Positions 1 through 12,003 of a stretch of DNA of 64,000 nucleotides are shown here, one piece after another. The translations under genes and the position numbers were made by a program. Position 1 is the first letter of the stretch; the number at the start of each line of letters is the position of its first letter. Source of the DNA: Chalara sp. BL73 (Eukaryota > Ascomycota > Leotiomycetes > Helotiales); assembly GCA_918026815.1 (NCBI GenBank), contig CAKJVC010000107.1, positions 248,001-312,000 on the forward strand, given 5' to 3'. The notes under the pieces were generated by a model, which worked only from the letters and a program-made list of their open reading frames with translations, had not been told where the DNA came from and did no database searches.

Positions 1-1173
1 AGAGCACTTAACTTCACTGGCGATGTAGCTATCGTGACTGGCGCGGGCTCGCGTATGGACGGTGAGTCCCAATTTGCGCACCTTCCAATAGGCAATCTTT
101 CTAAATATTCACAATGCTGTAGGCGAGATTGGCAATGGGCGAGCTACTGCCATTCTGCTGGCCCGTCATGGCGCCAAGGTTGCTTTACTTGACTTAAACG
201 TCAATTGGGCCAATGACACCAAGCGAATGATTGATGAAGAAGGCGGTATTTCAGAGATCATTCAATGCGACGTTACAAACGAAGAATCATGTAAAAGTGC
301 AGTAGCAAAGACTGTGGAGCTTTGGGGAGCTGTTCATATCCTAATCAACATTGGTGAGAGACGCTGTTATCTTTCACGAGCCAATTACTAAATCTTTATA
401 ACAGTTGGCGTAGGCGGCGCAATGGGTGATGCGACCGTCCTCAACTTAGAGGCATGGGATAGAGACTTCCGTATCAACGTTACGAGCATGGTAATGATGA
501 GCAAATATGCGATACCAGAAATGAGAAAGCAGGGCCGCGGTTCTATTGTGAACATGTCATCAGTCAGCGGCTGTAAGTTTCTTGTGTTCCCCTTTCTAAA
601 ACTCAAAATGCTATCTCCGAGAAGGCGCAACCTCTTCTCTTCCGTGCGCGTTGAAAAGCGACCCGTATTGATGGCATAACTAGTGCTCGGCGGAAACCCT
701 AGTTTACTGTATCCTACCACGAAAGGCGCCATTATTCAGATGACTCGCGCCATGGCCGCACACCACGGCAAAGAGAACATCCGCGTCAACTGCGTCTGCC
801 CCGGTATGGTCTTCACTCCTATGACCAGAGGGCGCGGTATGACCGACGAGATGAGGGAGGCTCGTATTAATCAAAACCTGATGAAGAAAGAGGGAACAGG
901 TTGGGATGTAGGCAATGGTAAATCCATATTGCTTCCCGTACCTTAGGAGTTTGGTCTAACGTCTTGCTAGCCATTCTATTTCTAGCCAGCAAAGACGCTG
1001 GTTGGATTACTGGGTTGATTATGCCAGTCGACGGTGGTGTAAGTACCTGGGCTCTCAAATATTTAGCGAGAAAAATAGCTGACATGTTACGCCAGACTAC
1101 AGCTGGTAAGGCAGATAGACCAGCTCTTAAGGCGGACAATCTGGCAGAGCAGAACACTGGTATTTCCAATTAG
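1..1173 (+). CDS. Short-chain dehydrogenase/reductase (SDR), 5' partial
   Basis: NAD(P)-dependent oxidoreductase of the classical SDR family; substrate unknown. Suggested exons: 1-61, 123-353, 405-572, 684-917, 971-1038, 1096-1173, with the start codon left of the window. Seen in the joined protein: a Rossmann motif VAIVTGAGS...GEIGNGRA split by the first intron, the acidic LLDLN end of the second beta strand, a CDVTNEES stretch, the NMSSVSG serine segment, the catalytic YPTTK (Tyr and Lys), VNCVCPGMV after the active site, and a C-terminal LIMPVDGG. All catalytic residues are present, so it looks functional. The last intron (1039-1095, 57 bases) is in frame without a stop, so the open frame reads through it; splicing gives DGGTTAGKADRP, which I prefer because it restores a family-like tail. 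Its neighbours are a Zn2Cys6 regulator and a PrpD-type gene, suggesting a shared pathway (inference). Confidence 0.85.
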
Positions 1174-1847
1174 GGTTAGTCAAAAAAATATAGTTCAACA
1201 CCAACACCCACGGTTCAAACAGGCCGTCTCTGTTGCGATGATGATGAAAGCCATCTATGTTTCTAGGGCAATTTAAATCTTGTATACGATCAGGCTTCAT
1301 TACTAATTCTTTGTGTCATACAATTCTAAACGCATGTCCGGTTTTACTGATACAGGGGCCATGATAGTGCAGATGACGACTCAAAACAAGAAACAAAGGC
1401 CCTTGGTAGAAGTCTAGCATGCCATAAAACATTCACCTTGACAAAGGAAATTTGAATAACGAAGCTCATGATTTCGGGAAATATCGGGCCCAAAGTACAG
1501 CTTTGGAAGCGATAGCAGTCTTGGATGACAGATTTCATGGGGACACTAGGCTTCTTCAGTACACATCCACAAGCAATCACATCGAAGGTAACTTCTCAAT
1601 TAATTATTTCTAAATTATTGTTTAGGGAAACTTAGATATGGCTTTAAGAGGTTAAAAAGGCAGGCTCCTTAGATAGCAGTGTACTTGAGGGCTCAATTTG
1701 ATTTAGTTGATCATTCTCAGACTCAGTATACTAGAGACTTATCTAATTGATAGCTTTATTACTATTATCTTTTATGGCAAAAATTTTCAATAGTGTTCTA
1801 AGTGCTTCTCTCGAGAGGTAGTTACATAAATCGAGATATCCTCCATG
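1174..1847. other. Intergenic, convergent 3' ends
   Basis: Lies between the 3' ends of the SDR gene and the minus-strand regulator. Only short open frames without recognisable motifs are seen. The part near 1590-1800 is AT-rich, as expected for 3' UTR and terminator sequence. I see no gene. Confidence 0.5.
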
Positions 1848-4284
1848 TCATAAGGGACACACCATCTCGCTTGTGTCCATCTGTATCTCTGGGTAGCAGT
1901 CTAGAACGGCCATTGAGTTCATATTGCCACTTTTGAGATAAGGGTTCACATTAAAATCGATGGAGATGGCTGGGTCGACATAAGGGAAGGCCGGAATCCA
2001 AGGGTAAGTTGGCACGATATCATTCGCTTGACTATGATTGCCCAGTAATAACGATGGCTGTACAGGGATGCGGTTAAGCCCTTTAACAATAATATTCAAG
2101 CTACGCTCAAGTAGCGGGCATCGTTTCATTCCAGCATTTAAAGCACGCAGAAATGTTCGAAGGACAGGGTGGGATGAGCCGTGACCACTGCTTGTAGCAT
2201 CCTCTAAAATGGCTGATGCGCCAGTGTAGATACAATAGCCCATCAAGTAAGTGATATTTTCAAGCCCAAAAGTGGACTCGAGGAGTAGTACTAGCTTCTC
2301 AATGCTCTGAGAAGCCTCTATACACATTTGGTAGTATGTGGGGGTGGACCAAAAGGGACGGTGGGCTAGGATTACGGTGGTGAAGTATAGAAGGCTGCAA
2401 GAAGATTAGCGACCGAGCCTGTATGAGTCAAGAGGCAACATGAAACTGACTTTTGGGATATGATATGAGGTGGTGGGCAGATCGCTGGAAGGGAGCTGGG
2501 ATCATATCTTAAATGAGCAGGCGATTGCGCCCGCCACAGCGCGAGACGCGGCTTAATTTCTATGAGGGATGCTTCGGCGACAGTCCGACTTCTTCGAGAA
2601 TAGAGCTGAACGATAACGTCATTAATGATGATAGCGAGCTTGCAGGAGTTGGCAAAACAAGAGACAGTATAGCTTTTATGGAGCGGATACTGGTCATTTG
2701 AGAGTTTTGTGAGATTAAGTGAATCGCCATGATAGGGAGTCCACACCTCCAGCTCCATTGAGCCATCTACTAATAAAGCAGTAAGCATCTCTCTACGTCT
2801 CAGGGCTTCTACATGCGTACGTTGATCCAAAGTCCTATGGTGTAGCAGCTCAGTCACAGCAGGGAGTCTTCCAGCATAGAGACTCGTGGCCCTATTGCCA
2901 GAACCTGTCAATAGATGTTCTTTGGTACATAGCTAGAAAATAAAATCTTTCGTACTTATCCCAGAAAAAGCAAGACCAAAAGAGCCGCGTCCGGATCTCG
3001 AGGTCGACAGGGCCTAAACCCTTAATATCTGGAACGCTGTGCTGTAAGCCAAGGTCACTAGCCATCCGAAATGCTATGCCACTATAGACCCATGCCTGAG
3101 AGATAGATCCACTAGCTAATTCACGGGCGCTAAGTTGGAGTAGCGCTTGCACTGTTGGAATCGAGCTCGGCTGCTGAATCGCAGTTCCAAGCAGACGGCG
3201 GACCCTTGCAAGCAAGAATTCGGCACAATTTCCGTCCTGATACTTTGCTGCATGAGCGCAGATGACCGTTAGAAGGAACTCGGAGTAGTAGCGTCCTCCA
3301 ATTGCCATATCACCTGCATTCCATATGGTTAGCATCAGCTGCTTAGATATAATGGTAGGGCAGCCGGCTGTAAACATGCACAGTCACTACGTACGGATAA
3401 ATGCTGGGCGATACACCCACATGAACATGGGAGACACCCATGTCCAGTGTAAGTGTAATAATTTGGCCAACACTTGGCGAGGAATACCAGTCTGCAGCGA
3501 CGCATTCCCTAACGCAAACTCTTCCCATATAGCTGATTCTCTAGCTTGAGCGGCGAGAGCCGACCGTGCATCTGCCCTCGTGGAGACATTGGGGTGACTT
3601 GACAATGCTTGAGGAACCGGCAAGTCGATTTGGGGGGGGTCATGAACGGCAGACGTTGGACCATAGTACTGTATCTCCCCATGTTCATCGACGCTCAAGT
3701 CCGCTGCGGTTGACACTTTGCTCGTTGTGTGAACGGCCGTGTCACCCGTCTGATCCTCCGGCAAGAATTCTGACCCTGAGATTGGAATGTATGGCGCAGA
3801 TGGCGTGCCAATTCCGTCCAAGGCGTTATGTAGGTGGCCATCTTGAGGCGTAACATTGATTTGGAGGGACGATGGCGAGGTTGCATCTACCTTTGCTCGA
3901 AGTTCAGCAATCACGTCTTCGGCCTCTTGAAGACGTTTTGCCATTGCGACGACCTGACTGATTGGAGGTGCCTTGTCATAGTGGCATTCGTCATGGTAGA
4001 CCTCGCAGGTCTTGCACGTGGGCTGGCTCCCCTCACATCGCACCTAGAGGCAACCAACAGTTAGCCTGAAACTTGATTCTGGGTGCATATGCAATGAGGC
4101 ATTTGTTTCAATGGATTAAAAAAAGGACGAGCAGTTTGCGATTTCTCCAACGTACTTTTCTTGCTCGACAGTTGGCGCATGTCAAGCCTCGGCCACATCG
4201 GCGACTTGTCTGTTGAGCTTTTGATGCTTTACGATTGGCCGATCCCGTCTCGGCAGAAGGCACATACCTGCGTGAAGCTTGCAT
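1848..4284 (-). CDS. Zn2Cys6 transcription factor, NIT4/NirA-like architecture
   Basis: Predicted nuclear regulator. Exons on the minus strand: 4284-4156, 4043-3395, 3313-2956, 2891-2451, 2394-1848, giving 707 residues; all phases close. The binuclear zinc cluster is complete: Cys36, 39, 46, 53, 56 and 63 with spacing C-x2-C-x6-C-x6-C-x2-C-x6-C, split after RARK by the first intron. A short coiled coil (VAMAKRLQEAEDVIAELRAK) follows. The middle part carries typical fungal-specific TF domain blocks: HLHWTWVSPMFMWVYRPAF, DMAIGGRYYSEFLL, LFWSCFFWDK, ATSLYAGRLP, CPPPHIIS and a HRPFW segment. Start chosen as the only in-frame ATG ahead of the basic region leading into the zinc cluster. The join at 2451/2394 turns an apparent stop into IISQNLLYF. 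It sits between an SDR and a PrpD-type gene, so it may be the local pathway regulator (inference). Confidence 0.88.
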
Positions 4285-5397
4285 GTTCAGTGACAGTGAG
4301 GGTAGGAGTGAACGGGCAAGATAGCTGCCGATGTGAGCTGCAAAACTTTACATCGAGACAATAATAGGCAGCGAGACGACCACTTAGATCAACAAGCAGA
4401 TGAGAAACATGGGGATGGAGCTGGGACTGGAGATGGAGATGGGAAATATACCGTTGGTTTTCCTGGCCCGTGCAGGCTCCTTACCATAAAGCAAGATTCT
4501 GCGGGGTACTTGCGGTAAAGAACCTTTCACCAACTCACCCCAAATCACAGTACCCACCTTGGAATAAACGTTATAGAAAGTGGAACGATTTAGCAAGCAA
4601 AGGGACCAAGTAAAGAGGCTACAGAATCTCTTCTCAAATGTTAATATGCTGCAGCAATCAATCTTCAGTAGGAGGAGGCAAGTTAGCCTTTCCACGAGTG
4701 GGAATACTACATTTGATATGACAGAACTGATACGATGGCTCCGAGTAGAGCCTCGTGTTTAACGTGGGTTCGATTACGGGAATTCATCTGTAACTCTAGG
4801 GTACGGCCGGCCATGCGGAAGTCTGAGTTAAAGCTCATGGCCCATCGATCAGGGTTATATGTTCTATACCTACCTCGATAAGTTTTGGTGCTTACTGTTG
4901 CTTTTTAGATATTCTCATTATTCCGGCGTTTGCAGCCCCGCTATTTCACCTCCACTGTTCTTGAGTTCAGTGTTATCGGAGGACCGATGAAAGGAGGAAA
5001 CGGGATGTGACGAGATTATGTTAAAATGTTGTGTATTAGAATCTGGGTTTGATCCATTTTCAACATGCATCAACAGCTCAGAGACGAATTGAGGAATCGC
5101 AGAACCTTCACATGACTTCTCGGTCGAATGCCGCGGGGAATTTCCGCAATGCATAGGTGGGAGGTGGCGGGAGCGACGACAAACCCTCCCTGTTCCAACA
5201 GGCATTCGAATCTGCTCATGTTCTTTTCCAGGATGCTTTTAGCTGTTTTCATTCAAAATATGGGGGAGAGGGGAGCTGAATACATGGATGAAATACATGG
5301 CATGATTACTCAGTGGCCATTCTCGCAAGACTCCTGAATCCTGCTCCCACTTTGCACTTTGGAGTCTCCTATGCTTACCCATCCACTCCCGTCTCTC
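4285..5397. other. Intergenic, upstream of the regulator
   Basis: Spans the 5' side of the Zn2Cys6 gene and the 3' side of the PrpD-type gene. Small open frames exist on both strands, but none has recognisable domains or coding-like exon structure. A GA-rich patch near 4410-4445 (repeats of gatggag type) is the only notable texture. Confidence 0.45.
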
Positions 5398-6808
5398 TCA
5401 CTTCCTGAACGACTGCATGATCGCCCCCACGTCAGTCAAGTTCACAACATTATAAAAGGCGTTCCAAGCCAGGATTGCCCGATCGTCCCCGATCATTCTG
5501 GCCACCTGGTCTAAGAACTTGGTCTTGAGCGCCTCAGTTCCCAGAGGATTAGCAAAACTGCCGATAGTATTCTCAACATGCACATCGAGTGTGGTTCCAT
5601 CCGCAAATTCAGCCGCGACGTAAGCTTCGTGCTCTGCGACAGTAATGTCACTCGTAACGTTGACCTTGCTCCGAAGAGCGATAACGGTCTCATTCTGGGC
5701 GGCGGCATCCGTGAACTGAGTAGGTGTAGCTTCCCCAAACAGAAGAGCTACAGCGGCAGCATGGTAGATGCTAAATTTTGCTGCAAGGCCAGTCTTTGGC
5801 TCTGGGTCATCCGTGAGGAAGAGCACTCGAGGGTGGCAACGCGCTGTGACCTTGGTGATGGTAGCAATATCTAGACCCATCTCAAGGGCCTTCGAACGAA
5901 GCTGGGTCCATCCATCAATGGCTGCGTGGATGATGCGGTCGCAAGGAAACGGCTTAAATGTATTTCTGGTCATCTCCCAAACCTCACCAAGGGTATCAAA
6001 CTCGGCGGTGAGATTCTCACGCGTGCTAACTACATGAGCCCATCCTCGAGGCGCTTCTAGGCCTTCCATTGATGCACTCATCCCACGCTGCGCAAGTAAT
6101 GCGGCCATTAAGCCATTTTGCGCGGCCCGGCCAACATGGAACGGTTTGGTATCTGTACCAAACGACTCGTGCATACCAGTGACTTGTACCGATGCTATGC
6201 TAATGGCTTGCTGGAGCTCTGGAATGTCGAGACCAATCAATTTGCCAACTGCCACAGCAGCACCTACCGAGCCGACAGTGCTTGTAATATCTGTTATAGA
6301 GTTAGCGGTGCTACTCATCAGCCTGGTAAAGAGCGGATGGTTGGGATGAATTACGCCAGCCAACATTGTAGTGCTCTGGGAAGACAGAGACGCCGAGCTT
6401 GCACTCTGCCTCTACCCCGGCAACGAATGCCGTCATAAAGTCTTCTCCAGATACTGGGGCCTTCCACTCGGCAACGGCGAGCAAGGCCGAAAGAACGGGG
6501 CCAGATGGGTGGATTGGATTGTCCCTATGTGTGTCATCGTAGTCGTCCGCATGGGAGGCTATGCCGTTGATGAGCGCTGCGGTCGACGCATCGACCAAAA
6601 TGTCTGTTCCAAGAATTGTAGAATTGCCGGTACTTCCTAAAAAGGGCCGCATGGCTTCAAAGGCAATACCAGGAGCCGGTTGACTGTACCCACCAATAGC
6701 ACATCCTGCCCAGTTATAAACGCTCTTGATAGCCAAGTCAATGGCGGGTTCTGAGATGTTTCCGAACTGAAGAGCTAATGCCCATGTAGCTAGAGCTTTC
6801 GTGGCCAT
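5398..6808 (-). CDS. MmgE/PrpD family protein, cis-aconitate decarboxylase-like
   Basis: Exons 6808-6355 and 6290-5398 give 448 residues, the usual length for the family, which includes 2-methylcitrate dehydratase (PrpD), cis-aconitate decarboxylase (CAD/ACOD1) and iminodisuccinate epimerase. Seen: an all-alpha N-terminus with VYNWAGCAIGG, the motif DDTH at residues 91-94 followed by HPSGPVL at 100-106, VGWHITSTVGS around His152 (codon split by the intron), TKPFHVGRAA around Lys200 and His203, and FKPFPCDRIIHAAID in the C-terminal half. These correspond to conserved active-site regions of the family, so it is probably an active lyase or isomerase. Sequence alone does not separate CAD from PrpD activity. 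A regulator, SDR, acetyltransferase and transporter lie around it, the kind of set seen in small acid-metabolite clusters (inference). A decayed copy of its 3' end lies at 7437-7500. Confidence 0.85.
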
Positions 6809-7381
6809 CTTGAAAATTAGGAAAACCAGTTGAGATCCTGTTGAACAAGTATGCCTAAGAGATCGTAAGGCAGGCCTTTATATGCAATCGCGATCCTTGT
6901 TAAAGTCAATAGTACCTGAAGCACAAATCAACTAGAACTGTAAGGTCGATCCACCTTCCCCACACCCAGATAATTAAGAACGGAGAAGACTTGAATTGGA
7001 AGTATATAAGGCCGGAACCCGCGGAGATTCGCCGAGTGAATCCTTTTGCTATGTAGATTTGCACAAAGCACTGAACGTAGTACAGCAAGTGACCAAAGTC
7101 ATCAAGTTCTGGCGAGTTCCTTTTCATCAAATCCCTTGGTCAAATTTCCTCGTGCGCACCTGAATGAGAAGTGCGCTCTGCCACTTTTTCAGGATGTAGC
7201 GTGACCGGCAAGTTGTTTTTGCTAGGCCATCTTTGTTTCTCTCGCGACCTAGGCTTTCGACGTCATTTGCAATAATAAATCTTTAGTTATCCAGCTCACG
7301 GTAAAGATCTCAACAAATACAACCCAGTTACTTCGGATAATTTAGCGTGAAGATGTTACACGGGGAGCAGTCTTCATATAA

Positions 7382-7500
7382 TTAGCTAATTTGGGATCAG
7401 CCCCCATCTGTCTCCATCTCGTTAGTGTTATTGCCTTTAACGACTGCAGCCTTCCCCACGTTAGTCAAGTCCACAATATTAGACAAAGTGTTCATTTGGG
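7382..7500 (-). pseudogene. Decayed fragment of the 3' end of a PrpD-type gene
   Basis: Bases about 7437-7500 line up with the 3' end of the intact PrpD-type gene (about 5408-5465): both contain aacgactgca, then ccccacgt, agtcaagt, cacaa and a gttc end, with mostly C/T differences. Read on the minus strand the fragment gives SNIVDLTNVG where the intact gene has YNVVNLTDVG. Upstream minus-strand sequence to about 7660 is interrupted by stops and I could not align it further. It looks like the remnant of a tandem duplication. The rest of 6809-7719 shows no gene. Confidence 0.55.
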
Positions 7501-7719
7501 TCGTGGCTTCATTCCTTAAAACCATGCCTGTACCGTCAGCAGGGACAACGCAGATGCTCTACATGAGATAAAATATTGATCTGCTTCTTAATATCGACCA
7601 GTTCGCAGAAAGGCTTGTACGCCCGCTCAAATTTAGTAATACCAGCAGCATAAATAGCAATAATGACAACTATGTTCCCTCTTGCATTATATCATGTGTA
7701 TCTCTATCATAAGCCTAGA

Positions 7720-8562
7720 TCAAATGTCCTTCTTCAGAAATACAGCATCAAAATGCCATGTTTTTCCTGTCGAGTCAACGTTTGAAAACAGCCTTTCGGC
7801 GCTACAATAAATTTGATAGCCCCTACTAGTATACCATTCTTGGTTAGAGAACTATCCAGCATTAGCACAATTCTCTTCCAACGCATTCGGAATAACTCAC
7901 TGGTGGAATCGGCTGTCCAAGAGCTTTATATTTCTCATCCCTATCATCTGGGGCTTCCTTGGTAATTGCATTCAAAGTTAGGGTCTTTGCACACAGCGGT
8001 TCTGAAGTCGCTAATTTCTCAATAGTATCCATAGCTGCTCGTCCCAGTCCACTCCCTTGAAGCGCACGCGAGATATAAAATTTTGATATCCAATATAGCC
8101 CCTTTTCGTTTTTAGCAAATCCTGAAATTTCGTATTCTGTGGGCACGCGACCCAAACAGATATGCCCGACTGGGATGAAGGTTCTCTGTAGCAAAGGAAT
8201 TGTTCGCGATTTCCCCTGAAAGAATAACGCCGAATCAGCCAGCGGTTCTTCTTCCAGAGGGTACGCCTGGACATGCCTGAGTAATTTTCCATCTTTCTCG
8301 GGATCAGAATCTTTGAGAAGCTGGATATGTCAGAATATTTGAATTGCGACGTAGAATAGCGAAAGGCACCTACAATCCATTGTAGATTCAACTCGCCGCT
8401 TTGTTGAGCTGTTTTCCACCCTTCCACGCCTTTATCCCATCCGCATGCCATACGTTGCTGCAACATTCGCTTCACATGTTCAGGAGAGCTCGGGTCCCAG
8501 GGAATTAGCACGACTTGAGATTTTGGGGATTTGATGGCTTGCGCGGGGATGGGGGGTGCCAT
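7720..8562 (-). CDS. GNAT-family N-acetyltransferase
   Basis: Exons 8562-8374, 8320-7901, 7851-7720 give 246 residues. The third exon was recovered from splice logic: a gtgagt donor after PIPP and a gatag acceptor restore FSNQEWYTSRGY and a tail ending LKKDI. Seen: an N-terminal block with LIPWDPSSPEHVKRMLQQR, the central strand IPVGHICLG, the acetyl-CoA pyrophosphate loop in ALQGSGLGRAAMDTIE (Q/R-x-x-G-x-G/A type), a LTLNAITK strand and the late EWYTSRGY segment typical of GNAT C-termini. The acceptor substrate is unknown. The start at 8562 (MAPPIPA) is preferred; an in-frame ATG lies 13 codons upstream at 8601. It lies in the same orientation as the PrpD-type and transporter genes. Role in a shared pathway is inference. 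Confidence 0.82.
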
Positions 8563-8999
8563 TTTAAGTATTGTAGGGAGCAAAAAGGAGGAATAACGCA
8601 ACAGTGAATAGGCTTGGGATGGTCCTTGTCAAATCCACGTCTCGCTTTGTCAACTTCATTACAATGGCCTATCGTCTCATGATAGGGCGTAACATGTCGG
8701 CGAAGAAATCAGGTGATCAAATCGCTTCCGCCAAGGCTCCTAAAGCGCTCTAAGCTAGGACCATGGAAATTATATTGCATATTGGGTGCGCCGAGAACTG
8801 TGTAGCTTTGATGCTGCTTTGATTTAGACAGTGACGGTCGGTTTACTCCACCTTAAGGAACAGCTATCTGAGCTGGATGATATCGGGATGGTAGCTGCAA
8901 CAACTACAAAGCTATATTTCCGAAATGAGTAGCGAATCAATAAAACAGCAGTAATTATAGATTTGATATGCTCCTTAAAATATAACGCCCCTAGACCAC
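8563..8999. other. Intergenic between GNAT and transporter genes
   Basis: Contains the GNAT promoter side and the transporter 3' side. No open frame with recognisable features is seen. Confidence 0.45.
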
Positions 9000-10525
9000 T
9001 TAATGGCCATCCAAATCTTCAACTTTCGTGCCCGTCGACTGCTCCACAACCCGTTGCTCCTCCATAGAAGCAATACCTTCCCGGTCTAACTTCCGATCAC
9101 CCAAGCTGACACCAATTTCTTTCACAACCAGCCATCCAGGAAGCAGCGCCAATCCCCACAATCCAAAGTTAAGATAAACCCCACCAACATCTGCAAAGAT
9201 ATTGACGCTATTTAACCCATAACTGACAGCCTGCACAGCACTCTCCGTTCCTCTCAATAACCCTGCAATCCTTACAACCTCTGCGTCTGTTCTCGCCAAC
9301 TCACCAACAACGAAATAAAGATACATATAATTCAACTGGAAGCCAGCAACCCAGAACAAGAACAATGCAAACCCTTTCCCAAAGCCAGGGTCAACCCAAT
9401 CATACGTCGGTCTGCTGCTTCTGAAGTCCGTGACTAGGATTGTAGCCCAGATCCACCAAACACCTTGTAGCCCAAGAATTGTGAAGAATGCACCCCTTGC
9501 TCGGGTTTTGATAGAGAGCTTTTTATAGTCCAAGAAAGCACCAAGGATATTGCCAGAGATAATAGCAACTATGCCAGAGAGAAAGGAGCCGAGTGCTCTG
9601 GCGCGTACGGAGAACCAGAGGGACTGAAAGGTAAACATTACAGCTTCAGAGTAAACGCCTTGCGCGATGAGCGGAACGATGAGCAGGAAATTGCGAGAGA
9701 AGAATAGCTTTGTCACCGCCTTCATCTCTTGCAGACTCGATTGTGTAATGGCGAGCTTGACAGGGACGCCATCTGTGCGTTGGACTTTGTGCGGTCGGTT
9801 CAGCAGTAGCCCGGCAAAGGGGCCTAGGGCCTGAAGAGCAATGAAAACAAGATAGACACTGTATGATACCTTGCCAGCCTTGTTGTTTGTGGCATTAAGG
9901 CCAAGATTTATGGCGCCGCCCAATACTTGGCCACCGACTCGAAACGAGAGCCAAAAGCCGAGAAATCGTCCTTGATTGTGTGGCTCGGGGTAAGCCAGAG
10001 CAATTGCCGCCTCAGCCATCCAGAAAACCCCAGCGCTGATCCCACAGAGTGCCGCGCCGAAGAGTACGAACCATTCTGTGCCGAAGCGGTTGTTAGTATA
10101 CAACCCTGCAGCATATGGCGCGTATCCCATCGTGCCAAAGATGAGTGCCCCTTTGATCCCCACCGCCTTGACCAAGATTGGGGAGAAAAAACAGGACACG
10201 ACCATCAGGCAAAAAGTAAGTGCATTGGCTCCATTGACAAGGTAGGGTTTTGCAGCTCCACCAGCACCAAGTGAATTCATAGCTCCCCAGATCCCAGGTG
10301 CCAAGAAGTTGCAAATACCCAGAATCAAGGCATTGTAAAATGTTGAGCGATACCATTTCGCTACGGAGTTTCTGGTCAGCACTGAAATTCGACATGCCTA
10401 AATCAAATGGGAAGCCGAAGCGAAGAAGATATTGTCTTACGTTTGACATATTCCCGGGTGATAGGGTGAGCTTCGGAATCGGATGATGCTTCCGTGCTGA
10501 TCTCGGGTTTGGAGGTAGAAGCCAT
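9000..10525 (-). CDS. UNC93-like major facilitator superfamily transporter
   Basis: Exons 10525-10441 and 10381-9000 give 488 residues. The first exon encodes a hydrophilic serine-rich N-terminus beginning MASTSKPEIS; the second begins in LLTRNSVAKWYRSTFYN, just before the first membrane helix. About eleven or twelve hydrophobic helices are visible, including ALILGICNFLAPGIWGAM, FGTMGYAPYAAGLY, LFGAALCGISAGVFWMAEA with a YPEPHNQGRFLGFW loop, and YSVYLVFIALQALGPFAGLLL. This loop pattern and the NFLAPGIWGAMN motif match the fungal UNC93-like (DUF895) branch of the MFS. It is a plasma-membrane or vacuolar transporter of unknown substrate. The C-terminal tail is charged and cytosolic. As the last gene of a same-strand run after the PrpD-type and GNAT genes, it could export a product (inference). 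Confidence 0.87.
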
Positions 10526-12003
10526 GGCCACCTGTATCTATAGGGAAGTACAGCAGCAAGCTAGAGAAAGATATCACGTGAGAATTCAAGAGGCAACAAA
10601 ATTTGACGGTGCAACTCTGAGAATCGCAAGCCTTGTGCTGAGAATGAGAGGTAGTAATGAACTGTCGTTTGCGAGTTTTTCACTTAAATAGATAAAATTC
10701 TTGCGATAATGATGTTGTAATATGGCGAGTAGGACCCATGTAATCACGAATTCTGGGATACCCACTTGGATTATTATTTTGCATGGTTTAATGGAGATAA
10801 GTCCGACGGCAAGACAAACAGCACTCAAACAGTCGATGATCTGAGGGAGTAGTGAAAAGGTAGTTATACTTCTTAAAATATGACTGGCCACACTCACGGA
10901 GAAAAGTCCAAGAGCTGGATTAGTTTTTGCCGTTAGTAACGCAACAGGTATCGTTTAGTCTGGTTTCGTGATAATTGAAAAGCCTAATTAGACCGCACAC
11001 TTGGTAGCGGGAGCGCATTGCCGTGACTCGCCGGTCATGAAGCGGCCCTTTAATACAATAACTCCATGAATGAATACGTATCACTGCAAAAATATATTCC
11101 AAGAACGGAGGCCGACATCTTACCAAGGTGTACTTTGCATCAACTGTCCCGACCAAATCTAGGAGTGTTTAAATTCACATTAAAGAAAGACGAACCATGG
11201 TCTCGCTGAAGTGCTATCCCGCTACAGCAGAGTTAATCGGAGGCAGCCCTCTGGTAATTCCTGCAACAATCGGAAACTTCAAAGTAGCCAGGGACCCTAA
11301 TCGGAAATGTTAACTAAATATTGTGGGCATGCACTTGCGATAGCTCGTCGTCACACCTAATCCCTGCTAGAATAATGGAATAAATTTAAATCTCAACTTT
11401 GTCCCGAAAGCTATCACCGACATCGGGTCAGAGAAATAAGCCAACAGAGCTCCTTACTAGTGTTAATATCCACTTGACAAATTCCACTTTCCAGGCTGCG
11501 TTTAAAAACTTAAGCTCAGGACAAGGACATTGAACACTAGGGAGAAGTATCTGCATCCTCTTGCTTGCCGCTTTCTTGTTGAAGACTCTTAATCCCTTGC
11601 GCCCCCGACCTCAGGCGCTAGCAACTAGGCCAAAGGACAATTGAATGAAGGGATATTGAGTTTGCAATAAAAGAATTTGGCAGCTATAATTTCCGATCAT
11701 TGATCCGCCAAAATACAGACGAATAACGCAGCAATCGAGCACAGGAGCCCTTAACACTAATTAAGCGGCTGTTTAGACAGAATTTGTTACAGAAAGATCA
11801 GATGTGGTGATGCGATGATCACTTTCGGCCCAAGCTTTGTCTGTGAACATGTATGAAGGCTCAAAAGTGACCATATCGGGCCGAAGCTGCTCGTCCAGGA
11901 AGCTGGACTCCTCCCATCCATTGCCACCTCTTAGGCACAGAACTTGGAAGAACTGCCTTCTATTGGCAAGATGTATGATATTCAAGTAGGGGACAGCTGT
12001 ATC
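10526..12003. other. Intergenic, no gene recognised
   Basis: Contains the transporter promoter, with CACGTG at 10575-10580 about 50 bases before the ATG, and the ORC5 3' side. Two or three minus-strand open frames of 70-100 codons (for example near 10586-10897) lack domain features and show no exon-like partners, so I leave them uncalled. Confidence 0.45.

Noticed and set aside
4740..4800. B-box-like gggttcgatta suggesting a tRNA gene
   Set aside because: No acceptor or anticodon stem pairs, and no A box at the right distance.
10586..10897. 103-codon minus-strand open frame with hydrophobic segments
   Set aside because: Overlaps the transporter promoter, no family features, and a poor fit to coding composition.
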